Shown here in pieces: positions 43,979 through 52,917 of a stretch of DNA of 64,000 nucleotides; positions within the stretch are counted from its first letter, which is position 1, and each line of letters begins with the position of its first letter. The DNA is taken from positions 78,945-142,944 of the forward strand of contig NZ_BJNW01000006.1 in NCBI RefSeq assembly GCF_006539885.1. Direction: 5' to 3'. The stretch is from Kocuria varians. GTDB taxonomy: Bacteria; Actinomycetota; Actinomycetes; Actinomycetales; Micrococcaceae. A program made the position numbers and the translations under genes. Under the pieces are notes generated by a model that ran no database searches, was not told the origin of the DNA, and saw only the letters and a program-made list of their open reading frames with translations.

Positions 43979-44956
43979 GTGTCCCAGTCCAGTCAGCGCC
44001 CCGGTCGTCTCGGGGTGGGCGTCATCAGCGCGGGAAAGGTCGGTGCCGTGCTCGGTGCCGCCCTGCGCGCCGCGGGGCACGCGGTCGTGGGGGTGCACGC
44101 GTCCTCGCCGGAGAGCCGGGAGCGCGCGGCCGCCCTGCTGCCGGAGGTTCCCGTGCTGGACGTCCCCACCATCGTGGAGCGCAGCGAGCTCGTCCTGCTG
44201 GCCGTCCCGGACGACCAGCTGCCGGGACTCGTGAGCGGGCTCGCGGCCATCGGCGCGTGGCAGCCCGGCCAGCTCGTGGTCCACACCTCCGGGCGCTACG
44301 GCACGGAGGTCCTGGAACCCGTCCGCGCCGCCGGGGGCATCGGCCTGGCCGTGCACCCCGCCATGACCTTCACCGGGCTCAGCCTGGACCTGCAGAGGCT
44401 CGTGGACTGCAGCTTCGGGGTCACCGCCGCGGCACCCGTGCTCCCCATCGCGCAGGCGCTCGTGGTGGAAATGGGTGCCGAGCCCGTGGTGATCGCGGAG
44501 GCGGACCGCCCGCTCTACCACGCCGCGCTCGCCCACGGCTCCAACCACGTGATGACCATTCTCGGGGAGTCCATGCAGGTGCTCGGGGAGATCGGTGTGG
44601 AGCACCCCGACCGTGTGCTGGGGCCGCTCGTGCGGGCCACCGTGGACAATGCCCTGGCCTCGGGGGAGAACGCCCTCACGGGTCCCGTGGCCCGCGGGGA
44701 CGTCTCCACCGTGGTCGCGCACGTCGCGGCGCTGCGGGAGCTCGCCGGGGACGGCGCCCCCGCGGACGCCGGTTCCCGGCCCGGCGACTCCGACCGGGAT
44801 GCCGGCACGGCCGTTCCGGGCCCGGGGGAGCAGCTACTGGCGGGCTACCGGGCCCTGGCCCACCAGACCGCGCGCCGCGCCGTCGCCTCCGGACGGATCG
44901 ACGAGACCACCTACCGCGCGGTGATCGCCGCGCTCGAGAACGAGGACCGAGCATGA
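43979..44956 (+). CDS. Rossmann-fold DUF2520 protein
   Basis: The protein is 325 residues from GTG 43979, with GAGGAG seven bases upstream. It has an N-terminal Rossmann fold (LGVGVISAGKVGAVLGAALRAAGHAVVGVHASS, about 11-43; VLLAVPDDQLPGLVSGLA, about 76-93). A helical DUF2520 domain follows (ADRPLYHAALAHGSNHVMTILGESMQVL, about 178-205), as in ProC/6PGDH-like dehydrogenases. The reaction is unknown. It overlaps panC by four bases and the pairing is conserved in actinobacteria, so a role near ketopantoate or pantothenate metabolism is a reasonable hypothesis. An inserted DAGSRPGDSDRDAG stretch looks disordered. Confidence 0.85.
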   Translation: MSQSSQRPGRLGVGVISAGKVGAVLGAALRAAGHAVVGVHASSPESRERAAALLPEVPVLDVPTIVERSELVLLAVPDDQLPGLVSGLAAIGAWQPGQLVVHTSGRYGTEVLEPVRAAGGIGLAVHPAMTFTGLSLDLQRLVDCSFGVTAAAPVLPIAQALVVEMGAEPVVIAEADRPLYHAALAHGSNHVMTILGESMQVLGEIGVEHPDRVLGPLVRATVDNALASGENALTGPVARGDVSTVVAHVAALRELAGDGAPADAGSRPGDSDRDAGTAVPGPGEQLLAGYRALAHQTARRAVASGRIDETTYRAVIAALENEDRA

Positions 44957-45801
44957 ACGCACCCCTGGTGTGCACCACCGTGGCACAGCTGCGCGAGGAG
45001 GTCGCCGCGCGGGTGGCCGCCGGCGCCGCGAGCGTGGGCCTGCTGCCCACCATGGGCGCCCTGCACCGCGGCCACCTGGAGATCGCACGGCGCACGCGCG
45101 CGGAGAACGACCTCGCGGTCGTCTCGGTGTTCGTGAACCCGCTGCAGTTCGGCCCCGGCGAGGACTTCGAGAGCTACCCCCGGCGGCTCGACGACGACGT
45201 CGCCCTGCTCGCGGAGGAGGGAGTCGACCTCGTGTTCGCGCCCTCCGTGGAAGAGATGTACCCGGACGGCACCCCCGTGGTCTCCGTGACCTCCGGGGCG
45301 GCCGGCGCGATGCTGGAGGGCGCCACCCGACCGGGGCACTTCGACGGTGCCTTGACCGTGGTGAACAAGCTGTTCACCATCGTGGCCCCCGGCCCGGCCA
45401 CCCCGTTCCGCGCGTACTTCGGGGAAAAGGACGCTCAGCAGCTGCTGCTGATGCAGCGCATGGTCCGTGATTTCGATCACCGCGTGGAGATCCGCCCGGT
45501 GCCCATCGTGCGCTCCGAGCGCGGGCTGGCCCTGTCCTCCCGCAACCAGTACCTCTCCGCGGAGCAGGCCGAGCACGCCCTCGTGCTGCACTCGACCCTG
45601 GTGGCGCTCGCGGCGGGCGAGCTCACGCTCGAGCAGGCGCGACGCCGTGTGGACGCGGAGCCCGACGTCTCGCTCGACTACCTCGTGACCGTGGACCCGG
45701 CCACGCTGACGGTCCAGGAACCGCGCCCGGGGGCACTGGCGCTCGTGGCCGCGTGGGTGGGGCCCACCCGGCTGATCGACAACATGCGCATCCCCGCCTG
45801 A
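44953..45801 (+). CDS. panC: pantothenate synthetase
   Basis: It condenses pantoate with beta-alanine using ATP to make pantothenate, the CoA precursor. It has 282 residues, ATG overlapping the previous stop. Landmarks are VGLLPTMGALHRGHLEIA (about 28-45, the HxGH nucleotide motif), VSVFVNPLQFGPGEDFESYPR (about 57-77), RPGHFDGALTVVNKLF (about 124-139), YFGEKDAQQLLLMQRM (about 154-169) and IVRSERGLALSSRNQYL (about 189-205, KMSKS-like). panD and coaX, which follow panC in mycobacteria, are absent from this place. Confidence 0.95.
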   Translation: MNAPLVCTTVAQLREEVAARVAAGAASVGLLPTMGALHRGHLEIARRTRAENDLAVVSVFVNPLQFGPGEDFESYPRRLDDDVALLAEEGVDLVFAPSVEEMYPDGTPVVSVTSGAAGAMLEGATRPGHFDGALTVVNKLFTIVAPGPATPFRAYFGEKDAQQLLLMQRMVRDFDHRVEIRPVPIVRSERGLALSSRNQYLSAEQAEHALVLHSTLVALAAGELTLEQARRRVDAEPDVSLDYLVTVDPATLTVQEPRPGALALVAAWVGPTRLIDNMRIPA

Positions 45802-45819
45802 CCGGTATCCTGGTCCACT

Positions 45820-47352
45820 GTGACCGAACAGCCTGAATCCACCGTTCCCGCAGCGTCCGCCGGCTCCGACGACGAGCTGAGCGCCCACGAGCTCAACGAC
45901 CAGATGCTGGTGCGCGCCTCGAAGCGCCGCGCGGCCGAGGAGGCCGGGATGGCCCCCTACCCGGTGGGTGTGGGCCGCACCACCACGCTGGCCGAGGTGC
46001 GCGAGGAGTTCGGTCACCTGGAGGCTGGTGAGGAGACCGAGCACACCGTCACGGTGGCCGGGCGCGTGGTGCACGTGCGCAACACGGGCAAGCTGTGCTT
46101 CGGAACCCTCCAGGAAGGGGACGGCACCCGCCTGCAGGTCATGCTCTCCAAGGCCAACGTGGGGGACGAGTCCCTCGCGCAGTGGAAGGCGCTCGTGGAC
46201 CTGGGCGACTTCGTGGCCGTCACCGGTCGCGTGATCAGCTCCCGCCGCGGCGAGCTCTCCGTCATGGCGGGCTCCTGGACCATGGCGTCCAAGGCCCTGC
46301 GGCCCCTTCCCACCATGCACAAGGAGCTCAACGAGGAGACCCGGGTGCGCCAGCGCTACCTGGATCTCATCGTGCGCCAGCAGGCGCGCGACGTCGTGCT
46401 GCTGCGTGCCGCGATCATGCGCACCGTGCGCCGGGTCATGGAGCGCAACGCCTACGTGGAAATCGAGACCCCCATGCTCCAGCTGATCCACGGCGGCGCC
46501 TCCGCGCGGCCGTTCGAGACCCACCTCAACGCGTTCGACCAGGACATGACCCTGCGCATCGCCACCGAGCTCTACCTCAAGCGGGCCGTGGTGGGTGGCG
46601 TCGAGAACGTCTACGAGATCGGGCGCGTGTTCCGCAACGAGGGCGTGGACTCCTCCCACAGCCCCGAGTTCACCACCCTGGAGGCGTACCAGGCCTACGG
46701 GGACCAGTTCACGATGGCCACGCTGATCCAGGAGATCATCCAGGAGTGCGCCCGCGAGCTCGGTGTCGAGCACATCGACACCCCCCAGGGGCGCATCGAG
46801 CTGTTCGGCGAGTGGACGTGGCTCTCCGTGTACCCGGGCCTCTCCGAGGCCGTGGGCCGCACGATCACGCCCGAAACCCCGGCGGAGGAGCTGCGCGCAC
46901 TCGCTGCGGAGCGCGAGATCCCCGTGGACCCGGCGTGGGACGCGCAGAAGCTCGTGATGGAGTTGTTCGAGGAGATCATCGAGCCCACCCTGCTGCAGCC
47001 CACGTTCGTGTGCGACTACCCGCCGGCCGCCCAGCCGCTCGCCCGCCCGCACCGCTCGGAGCCCGGCGTGATCGAGGCGTGGGACCTGATCATCGGCGGA
47101 ATGGAGCGCGGCACCGCATTCTCGGAATTGATCGATCCCGTGGTGCAGCGTGAACGCCTCGTGGAACAATCCCTGCTCGCCGCCGCCGGGGACGAAGAAG
47201 CCATGCAGCTGGACGAGGACTTCCTGCGCGCACTGGAGCACGGCGCCCCGCCCATGGGCGGACTGGGACTCGGGCTGGACCGGCTCATCATGCTCTTCAC
47301 GAACCTCGGTATCCGGGAGACCATTCTCTTCCCGCTCATGAAGCCCGAGTGA
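45820..47352 (+). CDS. lysS: lysyl-tRNA synthetase, class II
   Basis: It charges tRNA-Lys. It has 510 residues from GTG 45820, with TATCCT eight bases upstream and no ribosome site, suggesting a near-leaderless mRNA. The N-terminal OB-fold anticodon domain includes TVAGRVVHVRNTGKLCFGTLQEGDGTRLQVML (about 71-102). The class II core has RQRYLDLIVRQQARDV (motif 1), YEIGRVFRNEGVDSSHSPEFTTLEAYQAY (motif 2, about 266-294) and GGLGLGLDRLIMLFTN (motif 3, about 481-496). The panC-lysS-lsr2-clpC order is conserved. Confidence 0.96.
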   Translation: MTEQPESTVPAASAGSDDELSAHELNDQMLVRASKRRAAEEAGMAPYPVGVGRTTTLAEVREEFGHLEAGEETEHTVTVAGRVVHVRNTGKLCFGTLQEGDGTRLQVMLSKANVGDESLAQWKALVDLGDFVAVTGRVISSRRGELSVMAGSWTMASKALRPLPTMHKELNEETRVRQRYLDLIVRQQARDVVLLRAAIMRTVRRVMERNAYVEIETPMLQLIHGGASARPFETHLNAFDQDMTLRIATELYLKRAVVGGVENVYEIGRVFRNEGVDSSHSPEFTTLEAYQAYGDQFTMATLIQEIIQECARELGVEHIDTPQGRIELFGEWTWLSVYPGLSEAVGRTITPETPAEELRALAAEREIPVDPAWDAQKLVMELFEEIIEPTLLQPTFVCDYPPAAQPLARPHRSEPGVIEAWDLIIGGMERGTAFSELIDPVVQRERLVEQSLLAAAGDEEAMQLDEDFLRALEHGAPPMGGLGLGLDRLIMLFTNLGIRETILFPLMKPE

Positions 47353-47413
47353 ATCGCGGCGTCCCGCACCCGCCCTCAGCAATCGCACAGTCCCACGGAG
47401 GATGATCACCCAC

Positions 47414-47689
47414 ATGGATTACGTGGCGGTATTTCTGCCCTCGCTGGGCGTCGGAGCGGTGTTCTACTTCATCATGCGCTGGCTGTTCCGTGGGGACCGC
47501 ACCGAGCGCGCGGCCCAGGCGGAGGCCCAGGAGGACGCCGAGCGCTGGTACCGGGCGGTGCGCGAGCGCGACGGCGACGACGTCCCGTTCGGCCACCCGG
47601 AGGAGAACTCGCGGCCGCCGCGTGGACTGGAACTGCGCAACAGCATTCCTATCCGTGATTCTTCGGAAGATCCCAAACGCACCGAATAG
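47414..47689 (+). CDS. small single-span membrane protein between lysS and lsr2
   Basis: The protein is 91 residues from ATG 47414. A GGAGG lies 13 bases upstream, and an ATG two bases after the GGAGG is too close. One hydrophobic segment (about 2-24: YVAVFLPSLGVGAVFYFIMRWLF) is followed by a highly charged helix (RGDRTERAAQAEAQEDAERWYRAVRERDGDDVPFG). Small proteins of this kind occur between lysS and lsr2 in related genera. Function unknown. The 3' end becomes distinctly less GC-rich as it enters the lsr2 leader. Confidence 0.7.
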   Translation: MDYVAVFLPSLGVGAVFYFIMRWLFRGDRTERAAQAEAQEDAERWYRAVRERDGDDVPFGHPEENSRPPRGLELRNSIPIRDSSEDPKRTE

Positions 47690-47927
47690 GCCGTGATGAC
47701 AATATTCGAATTGCGTGCAATGATGGTGCACGTGATTCGGCGGCAGCGTGTTCGTGGGAATCTGCGGACCGGTAGGCCCGCATTGTCGTGAATGTCATGC
47801 AGCGCATGCAGCACGAGCGGGGGATTCCCGCGGAGCACGCGAATTGCCGTGTTTCACCCCACAGCACCTGTTCACGAGAGCGAACAAAAGATCTATTCGG
47901 CCCGCGGGGCATCTGGAGGAGAAGACC
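47690..47927 (+). promoter_or_regulatory. AT-rich leader/promoter region of lsr2
   Basis: This 238-base region is visibly richer in A/T than anything else in the window, containing AATATTCGAATTG, ATTGC-GT-GCAAT (47710-47721) and AGATCTATTCG. Lsr2 prefers AT-rich DNA, so self-binding here is plausible. I cannot pick a single -10 with confidence. Confidence 0.5.
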
Positions 47928-48269
47928 ATGGCTCAGACCGTGAAAATCATTCTTGAGGACGACATCGACGGCGGCGAGGCCAGCGAAACCGTGCGTTTCG
48001 GTCTGGACGGCGGTCAGTACGAGATCGACCTCAGCTCGGAGAACGCCACCAAGCTGCGTGACGCCCTGCGTCCCTACGTGACCGCCGGCCGCCGCGCCAC
48101 CGCCAAGACCGGGCGCAGCGCTGCCGCGACCACCCGTCCCAGCCGTTCCGGCAACCCGGAGACCCCGAAGATCCGCGCGTGGGCCAAGGAGCAGGGTCTG
48201 CCCGTCTCGGACCGCGGCCGGATCCACCAGGACATCCAGGACAAGTACTACGCCGCCAACGGCAACTGA
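47928..48269 (+). CDS. lsr2: Lsr2 nucleoid-associated silencer
   Basis: This H-NS-like protein bridges AT-rich, often foreign, DNA. It has 113 residues from ATG 47928 with a TGGAGGAG site. The N-terminal dimerisation domain (AQTVKIILEDDIDGGEASETVRFGLDGGQYEIDLS, about 2-36) and the C-terminal DNA-binding domain (PKIRAWAKEQGLPVSDRGRIHQDIQDKY, about 80-108, with the RGR minor-groove motif) are both complete. The linker is basic and Ala/Thr-rich. A strong terminator follows, so it is transcribed on its own or with the small membrane gene. Confidence 0.97.
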   Translation: MAQTVKIILEDDIDGGEASETVRFGLDGGQYEIDLSSENATKLRDALRPYVTAGRRATAKTGRSAAATTRPSRSGNPETPKIRAWAKEQGLPVSDRGRIHQDIQDKYYAANGN

Positions 48270-48348
48270 TCCGCACGGCCGGTCCCCGCGGGGAGCGGCC
48301 GCGGTGGCGGGGGAGCGCGGCTCCTGAGCGCACCGCACCTTTCAGGAG

Positions 48349-48388
48349 AACGGCCGGAAGGCGTCCAAAGGGACGCGTTCCGGCCGTT
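48349..48388 (+). terminator. 18-bp rho-independent terminator after lsr2
   Basis: AACGGCCGGAAGGCGTCC (48349-48366) pairs at 17 of 18 positions with 48371-48388 around a four-base loop and runs into GTTTCCGTGTT, giving a T-rich tail. It lies 79 bases after the lsr2 stop and is the best intrinsic terminator in the window. Confidence 0.85.
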
Positions 48389-48490
48389 TCCGTGTTCGCG
48401 TGAGTCGTCTGTGCGAGCTGTCCGGTGGCCGTGCCGGGTGTGCTGGGGGCGCGGGGGATCCCGGAATTTTGCTGAGGGCTGGATACCGTG

Positions 48491-48504
48491 CGCCAGTGGC
48501 GAAC
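48491..48504. promoter_or_regulatory. ClgR-type operator upstream of clpC
   Basis: Read on the minus strand the site is GTTCGC-CACTG-GCG (48491-48504), matching the GTTCGC-N5-GCG box known for the actinobacterial activator ClgR. A TAGCAT hexamer at 48532-48537 is a fitting -10, which places the box just upstream of -35, as expected for an activator. Confidence 0.6.
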
Positions 48505-48566
48505 AGTGCCCGGTACGGCGGATCGGATGCCTAGCATCGTTGGCAGAGATCAATGAAGGAGTATCC

Positions 48567-51185
48567 ATGTTCGAACGCTTCACCGACCGTGCCCGCAGGG
48601 TCGTCGTGCTGGCCCAGGAAGAGGCCAGGATGCTCAACCACAACTACATCGGGACCGAGCACCTGCTGCTCGGCCTGATCCATGAAGGAGAGGGCGTTGC
48701 CGCCAAGGCCCTCGAGTCCATGGGCATCACGTTGAGCGCCGCGCGCGAGCAGGTCCAGGACATCATCGGCCCGGGCCAGCAGGCGCCCTCCGGCCACATC
48801 CCGTTCACGCCCCGCGCCAAGAAGGTGCTGGAGCACTCGCTGCGCGAGGCGCTGCAGCTGGGGCACAACTACATCGGCACCGAGCACATCCTGCTCGGGA
48901 TCATCCGCGCCGGCGAGGGCGTGGCCTCCCAGGTGCTCGTCAAGCTCGGCGCGGACCCCGCGAAGGTCCGGGCCACCGTGCTCGAGCTCATCTCCGGCTA
49001 CCAGTCCGGCAACGGCGGCGGCGAGAAGGAGGCCGCCGGCGTCGGCACCGGTGGCCGCGCGGAGGGGACCCCCGCCGGGTCCGCCGTGCTGGACCAGTTC
49101 GGCCGCAACCTCACCGCGGCCGCGCGCGAGTCCCAGCTGGACCCGGTGATCGGGCGCTACCGCGAGATGGAGCGCGTGATGCAGGTGCTCTCCCGGCGCA
49201 CCAAGAACAACCCGGTGCTGATCGGCGAGCCCGGCGTGGGCAAGACCGCCGTGGTCGAGGGCCTCGCGCAGGCCATCGTGCGCGGGGACGTCCCCGAGAC
49301 GCTAAAGGACAAGCAGCTCTACACGCTGGACCTCGGCTCCCTGGTGGCGGGCTCCCGCTACCGCGGTGACTTCGAGGAGCGGCTGAAGAAGGTGCTCAAG
49401 GAGATCCGCACGCGCGGTGACATCATCCTGTTCATCGACGAGATCCACACCCTGGTGGGTGCGGGTGCCGCCGAGGGCGCGATCGACGCCGCCTCCATCC
49501 TCAAGCCCATGCTGGCCCGCGGCGAGCTGCAGACCATCGGCGCCACCACGCTGGACGAGTACCGCAAGCACATCGAGAAGGACGCCGCCCTGGAGCGTCG
49601 CTTCCAGCCCATTCAGGTGGACGAGCCTTCCGAGGCCCACGCCGTGGAGATCCTCAAGGGTCTGCGGGACAAGTACGAGGCGCACCACCGCGTGTCCATC
49701 TCTGACGACGCCCTCGAGGCCGCCGTGAGCATGTCCGCGCGCTACGTCTCGGACCGGTTCCTGCCGGACAAGGCGATCGACCTGATCGACGAGGCCGGTG
49801 CCCGCCTGCGCATCAAGCGCATGACGGCCCCGCCGGAGATCAAGGCCCTGGACGAGAAGATCGCGGAGACCAAGCAGGGCAAGGAAGCCGCGATCGACGG
49901 CCAGGACTACGAGAAGGCCGCCGCGCTGCGCGACACCGAGCAGAAGCTCATCGCGGAGCGGGACGAGAAGGACAAGGCCTGGCGCGAGGGGGACGAGCAG
50001 ATCTCCGAGGTCACCCCGGAGGTCATCTCGGACGTGCTCTCGGCGTCCACCGGCGTTCCGGTGTACAAGCTCTCCGAGGAGGAGTCCGGGCGGCTGCTGC
50101 ACATGGAGGACGAGCTGCACAAGCGCGTCATCGGCCAGGACGAGGCCATCAAGGCCCTGTCCCGCTCGATCCGCCGCACCCGTGCGGGTCTGAAGGACCC
50201 CCGCCGTCCCGGTGGCTCGTTCATCTTCGCGGGCCCCACCGGCGTGGGCAAGACCGAGCTCGCCAAGGCGCTCGCGGAGTTCCTGTTCGGTGACGAGGAC
50301 GCCCTCATCACGCTGGACATGTCCGAGTACCAGGAGAAGCACACGGTCTCGCGGCTCTTCGGTGCCCCTCCGGGGTACGTGGGCTACGAGGAGGGCGGCC
50401 AGCTCACCGAGAAGGTGCGCCGCAAGCCGTTCTCCGTGGTGCTCTTCGACGAGGTCGAGAAGGCGCACCAGGACCTGTTCAACTCCCTGCTGCAGATCCT
50501 CGAGGACGGTCGCCTGACCGACTCGCAGGGCCGCGTGGTGGACTTCAAGAACACGGTGATCATCATGACCACCAACCTGGGCACCCGGGACATCTCCCGC
50601 ACGGTTCCCGTGGGCTTCCAGGCCAGCGGGGACGCGGCGACCTCCTACGACCGCATGCAGGCGAAGGTGCAGGAGGAGCTCAAGGAGCACTTCCGGCCGG
50701 AGTTCCTCAACCGCGTGGACGAGACCATCGTGTTCCCGCAGCTGAGCGAGAAGGAGATCGTGCAGATCGTCGACCTGTTCGTGGCCCGGCTGCAGCAGCG
50801 GCTGCGCGAGCAGGACATGTCGATCACGCTCACGGACGACGCCAAGAAGCTCGTGGCCAAGCGCGGCTACGACCCCGCCATGGGTGCTCGACCGCTGCGC
50901 CGCACCATGCAGCGCGAGATCGAGGACCAGCTCTCCGAGCGGATCCTCTTCGGCGAGATCGCGTCCGGGGAGAAGATCACGGTGGGTGTCGAGGGCGAGG
51001 GTGACCAGGCCACCTTCACGTTCTCCTCCACGCCCATGTCCGAGCTCTCGGACGAGGAGCTGGCGGAGATCGAGAACACGCCGAGCCTCACGGACGGGGA
51101 CGACAGCCAGTCGGGCAAGGACGTCCCGCGGGCTCCCCACTCCGGTGGCGACACCGGGGGCGGGGCGGCGCAGGCCCAGGCCTGA
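48567..51185 (+). CDS. clpC: ATP-dependent Clp protease ATP-binding subunit ClpC
   Basis: This hexameric AAA+ unfoldase feeds substrates to ClpP. It has 872 residues from ATG 48567 with a GAAGGAG site. The N-terminal double repeat ([26 protein letters not shown], about 27-52; [26 protein letters not shown], about 102-127) binds adaptors. AAA-1 has GEPGVGKT (about 220) and [19 protein letters not shown] (about 284-302). A UVR-like coiled segment ([15 protein letters not shown]) follows, and AAA-2 has [20 protein letters not shown] (about 555-574). A Gly/Asp-rich tail ends it. A ClgR-type box upstream predicts stress activation. Confidence 0.97.
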   Translation: MFERFTDRARRVVVLAQEEARMLNHNYIGTEHLLLGLIHEGEGVAAKALESMGITLSAAREQVQDIIGPGQQAPSGHIPFTPRAKKVLEHSLREALQLGHNYIGTEHILLGIIRAGEGVASQVLVKLGADPAKVRATVLELISGYQSGNGGGEKEAAGVGTGGRAEGTPAGSAVLDQFGRNLTAAARESQLDPVIGRYREMERVMQVLSRRTKNNPVLIGEPGVGKTAVVEGLAQAIVRGDVPETLKDKQLYTLDLGSLVAGSRYRGDFEERLKKVLKEIRTRGDIILFIDEIHTLVGAGAAEGAIDAASILKPMLARGELQTIGATTLDEYRKHIEKDAALERRFQPIQVDEPSEAHAVEILKGLRDKYEAHHRVSISDDALEAAVSMSARYVSDRFLPDKAIDLIDEAGARLRIKRMTAPPEIKALDEKIAETKQGKEAAIDGQDYEKAAALRDTEQKLIAERDEKDKAWREGDEQISEVTPEVISDVLSASTGVPVYKLSEEESGRLLHMEDELHKRVIGQDEAIKALSRSIRRTRAGLKDPRRPGGSFIFAGPTGVGKTELAKALAEFLFGDEDALITLDMSEYQEKHTVSRLFGAPPGYVGYEEGGQLTEKVRRKPFSVVLFDEVEKAHQDLFNSLLQILEDGRLTDSQGRVVDFKNTVIIMTTNLGTRDISRTVPVGFQASGDAATSYDRMQAKVQEELKEHFRPEFLNRVDETIVFPQLSEKEIVQIVDLFVARLQQRLREQDMSITLTDDAKKLVAKRGYDPAMGARPLRRTMQREIEDQLSERILFGEIASGEKITVGVEGEGDQATFTFSSTPMSELSDEELAEIENTPSLTDGDDSQSGKDVPRAPHSGGDTGGGAAQAQA

Positions 51186-51228
51186 CCCTTGAGGAGGGCA
51201 CCGAGCAGGGCGCCCTCCGCGCCGACCC

Positions 51229-51275
51229 GAGCGGGCGGCGTCGTGGACCGCAGCGGTTCACGACGCCGCCCGCTC
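51229..51275 (+). terminator. 17-bp perfect hairpin after clpC
   Basis: GAGCGGGCGGCGTCGTG (51229-51245) is perfectly complementary to 51259-51275, with a 13-base loop, 44 bases past the stop. A smaller GGAGGGC/GCCCTCC stem precedes it. It contains the GGCGGCGTCGT core seen in other terminators here. Confidence 0.8.
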
Positions 51276-51393
51276 TCGTTCGTGCCGGAGCTCCCCACCG
51301 TGGGCGCCCGGGGCTCGCCGCCGCAGGTGCCGCGGCGTGCCACCGCGGGGGCCGCAGGTCCCCGCCGCGGGTTGGGCGGGGCCGTCCGCCGCG

Positions 51394-51399
51394 TACAGT
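51394..51399 (+). promoter_or_regulatory. -10 hexamer TACAGT of the argA-like gene (leaderless)
   Basis: TACAGT, seven bases, then ATG 51407. No ribosome site is present between them. Confidence 0.5.
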
Positions 51400-51406
51400 C
51401 GGGTGC

Positions 51407-51925
51407 ATGACAGAGATCCACATCCGCCCCGCACGGACCTCGGACGTGCACGGGATCAAGGAGCTCGTGGCGCCCATGGCGGCCGAGCGCATCCTGATCA
51501 CCAAGGACACCGTCACGTACTACGAGAACATCCAGGAGTTCGTGGTCGCGCAGGATGCCGAGGGGACCCTGGTGGGCTGCGGTGCGCTACACGTGATGTG
51601 GGAGGACCTCGCGGAGGTGCGCACGCTCGCGACCTCCCCGGCGGCCCGGGGTCACGGGGTGGGCGGTCGGATGCTCGAGGAGCTGCTCGCGCGGGCCTCG
51701 CGCCTGGGGGTGAGCCGGGTCTTCTGCCTCACGTTCGAGGTGCCGTTCTTCGCGGCGCACGGCTTCGAGGTGATGGCCAACCAGGAGACGATCCCCCCGG
51801 AGGTCTTCACGGAGCTGCTGCGCTCGCACGACGAGGGCGTGGCGGAGTACCTGGACCTCGCCCGGGTGAAGCCCAACACGCTGGGCAACACCCGCATGAT
51901 CCGTTCGGTCACGCCGGAAGGCTGA
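51407..51925 (+). CDS. argA: GNAT acetyltransferase, actinobacterial N-acetylglutamate synthase type
   Basis: The protein is 172 residues, a single GNAT domain. Visible parts are IRPARTSDVHGIKELVAPMAAERILI (about 6-31), GCGALHVMWEDLAEVRTLATSPAARGHGVGGRMLEELLARA (about 57-97, with the acetyl-CoA loop ARGHGVGGRM) and VFCLTFEVPFFAAHGFEVM (about 105-123). It resembles the short mycobacterial N-acetylglutamate synthase (Rv2747 type) that starts arginine synthesis, but other amino-acid acetylation cannot be excluded. Its last 17 bases overlap the convergent mutY stop. Confidence 0.78.
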   Translation: MTEIHIRPARTSDVHGIKELVAPMAAERILITKDTVTYYENIQEFVVAQDAEGTLVGCGALHVMWEDLAEVRTLATSPAARGHGVGGRMLEELLARASRLGVSRVFCLTFEVPFFAAHGFEVMANQETIPPEVFTELLRSHDEGVAEYLDLARVKPNTLGNTRMIRSVTPEG

Positions 51926-52892
51926 CGGCGCCGTCGTCCTGGGCGGCGAGCCCGTCCGCGAGCAGCCCGGCCAGGGCCCGCTCGCGCTGCTCCGCAGGTG
52001 CCGGCAGGTGCCACAGCTTCGTCAGGTGCTCCACGACCACGTCCGGCGGGCTCGGGTGCTGCGCCGCGAGCTGCTCGGCGCTCACCACGTCCGCGAGCAG
52101 CAGGGGCCGGGGCACGGGCTCCTCGGCCGCGCGCAGCACGGCCATGATGGCGCCGCGCACCTGACGGTCCGTGCCCTTCCAGGCCTGACCCCGGGGAGTC
52201 TTCTCGGCCGGCGGGCGCCCGGCGGCAACCCATGCGCACTCGTCCTGCACCGGGCACTCGTCGCAGCGCGGGGAACGGGCGGTGCAGACGAGCGCGCCCA
52301 GCTCCATGACCGCCTGGTTCCACGCGACGGACTCGGCGACGTCGTCCGGCAGCAGCTCCTCCGCCAGCCGGGTCTCCGCCGCGGTCAGGGAGCGGGAGGG
52401 CAGTGCCCGGCCGGAGACGAGCCGCGCCTCGACCCGCCGGATGTTGGTGTCAACCACGGTGTGTCGTTGGCCGAACGCGAAGACCGCGACCGCGGCGGCC
52501 GTGTATGCGCCGATCCCGGGCAGAGCCAGCAGTGCGGCGTGGTCGTCCGGGACGCGCCCCCCGTGCTCGTCGCGGATGCTCTGCGCGGCGGCGTGCAGGC
52601 GCAGCGCGCGCCGCGGGTAGCCGAGCCGGCCCCACGCCCGGACCACGTCCGCGGGGGAGGCGTCCGCGAGGTCCGACGGCTCGGGCCAGCGCTCCAGCCA
52701 GCGCCGCCACACGGGCAGCACACGCGCCACGGGTGTCTGCTGCAGCATGATCTCGCTGACGAGCACCTGCCACGGGGTCCGCTCCGGAGCGCGCCACGGC
52801 AGCTCCCGGGACTCCCGCCGGTACCAGTCCACCACGGCCCGCTGGAGCCCACGACGACGCTCTCCCACGGGGGTCTCGGCACTCGGGTTCAT
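51909..52892 (-). CDS. mutY: adenine DNA glycosylase MutY
   Basis: It removes adenine mispaired with 8-oxoguanine. It has 327 residues from ATG 52892, chosen as the start closest to conserved sequence (VVDWYRRESRELPWR). Landmarks are SEIMLQQTPVARVLPVWRRWL (about 46-66, catalytic Glu), the helix-hairpin-helix LPGIGAYTAAAVAVFAFGQ (about 124-142), the catalytic Asp in VVDTNIRRVEAR (about 146-157), and four Cys (C-x6-C-x2-C-x5-C, about 205-221) for a 4Fe-4S cluster. The C-terminal MutT-like domain is short. It diverges from the next gene over 25 bases with overlapping -10 hexamers (52901-52910). Confidence 0.94.
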   Translation of the reverse strand: MNPSAETPVGERRRGLQRAVVDWYRRESRELPWRAPERTPWQVLVSEIMLQQTPVARVLPVWRRWLERWPEPSDLADASPADVVRAWGRLGYPRRALRLHAAAQSIRDEHGGRVPDDHAALLALPGIGAYTAAAVAVFAFGQRHTVVDTNIRRVEARLVSGRALPSRSLTAAETRLAEELLPDDVAESVAWNQAVMELGALVCTARSPRCDECPVQDECAWVAAGRPPAEKTPRGQAWKGTDRQVRGAIMAVLRAAEEPVPRPLLLADVVSAEQLAAQHPSPPDVVVEHLTKLWHLPAPAEQRERALAGLLADGLAAQDDGAVSLPA

Positions 52893-52900
52893 AACTCCCC

Positions 52901-52910
52901 ACGGTAACGT
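52901..52910. promoter_or_regulatory. overlapping divergent -10 hexamers for mutY and the adjacent membrane gene
   Basis: The ten bases ACGGTAACGT read TAACGT on the plus strand (seven bases before ATG 52918) and TACCGT on the minus strand (eight bases before the mutY ATG). The two polymerases would compete for the same ten bases. Confidence 0.5.
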
Positions 52911-52917
52911 GGAGACC

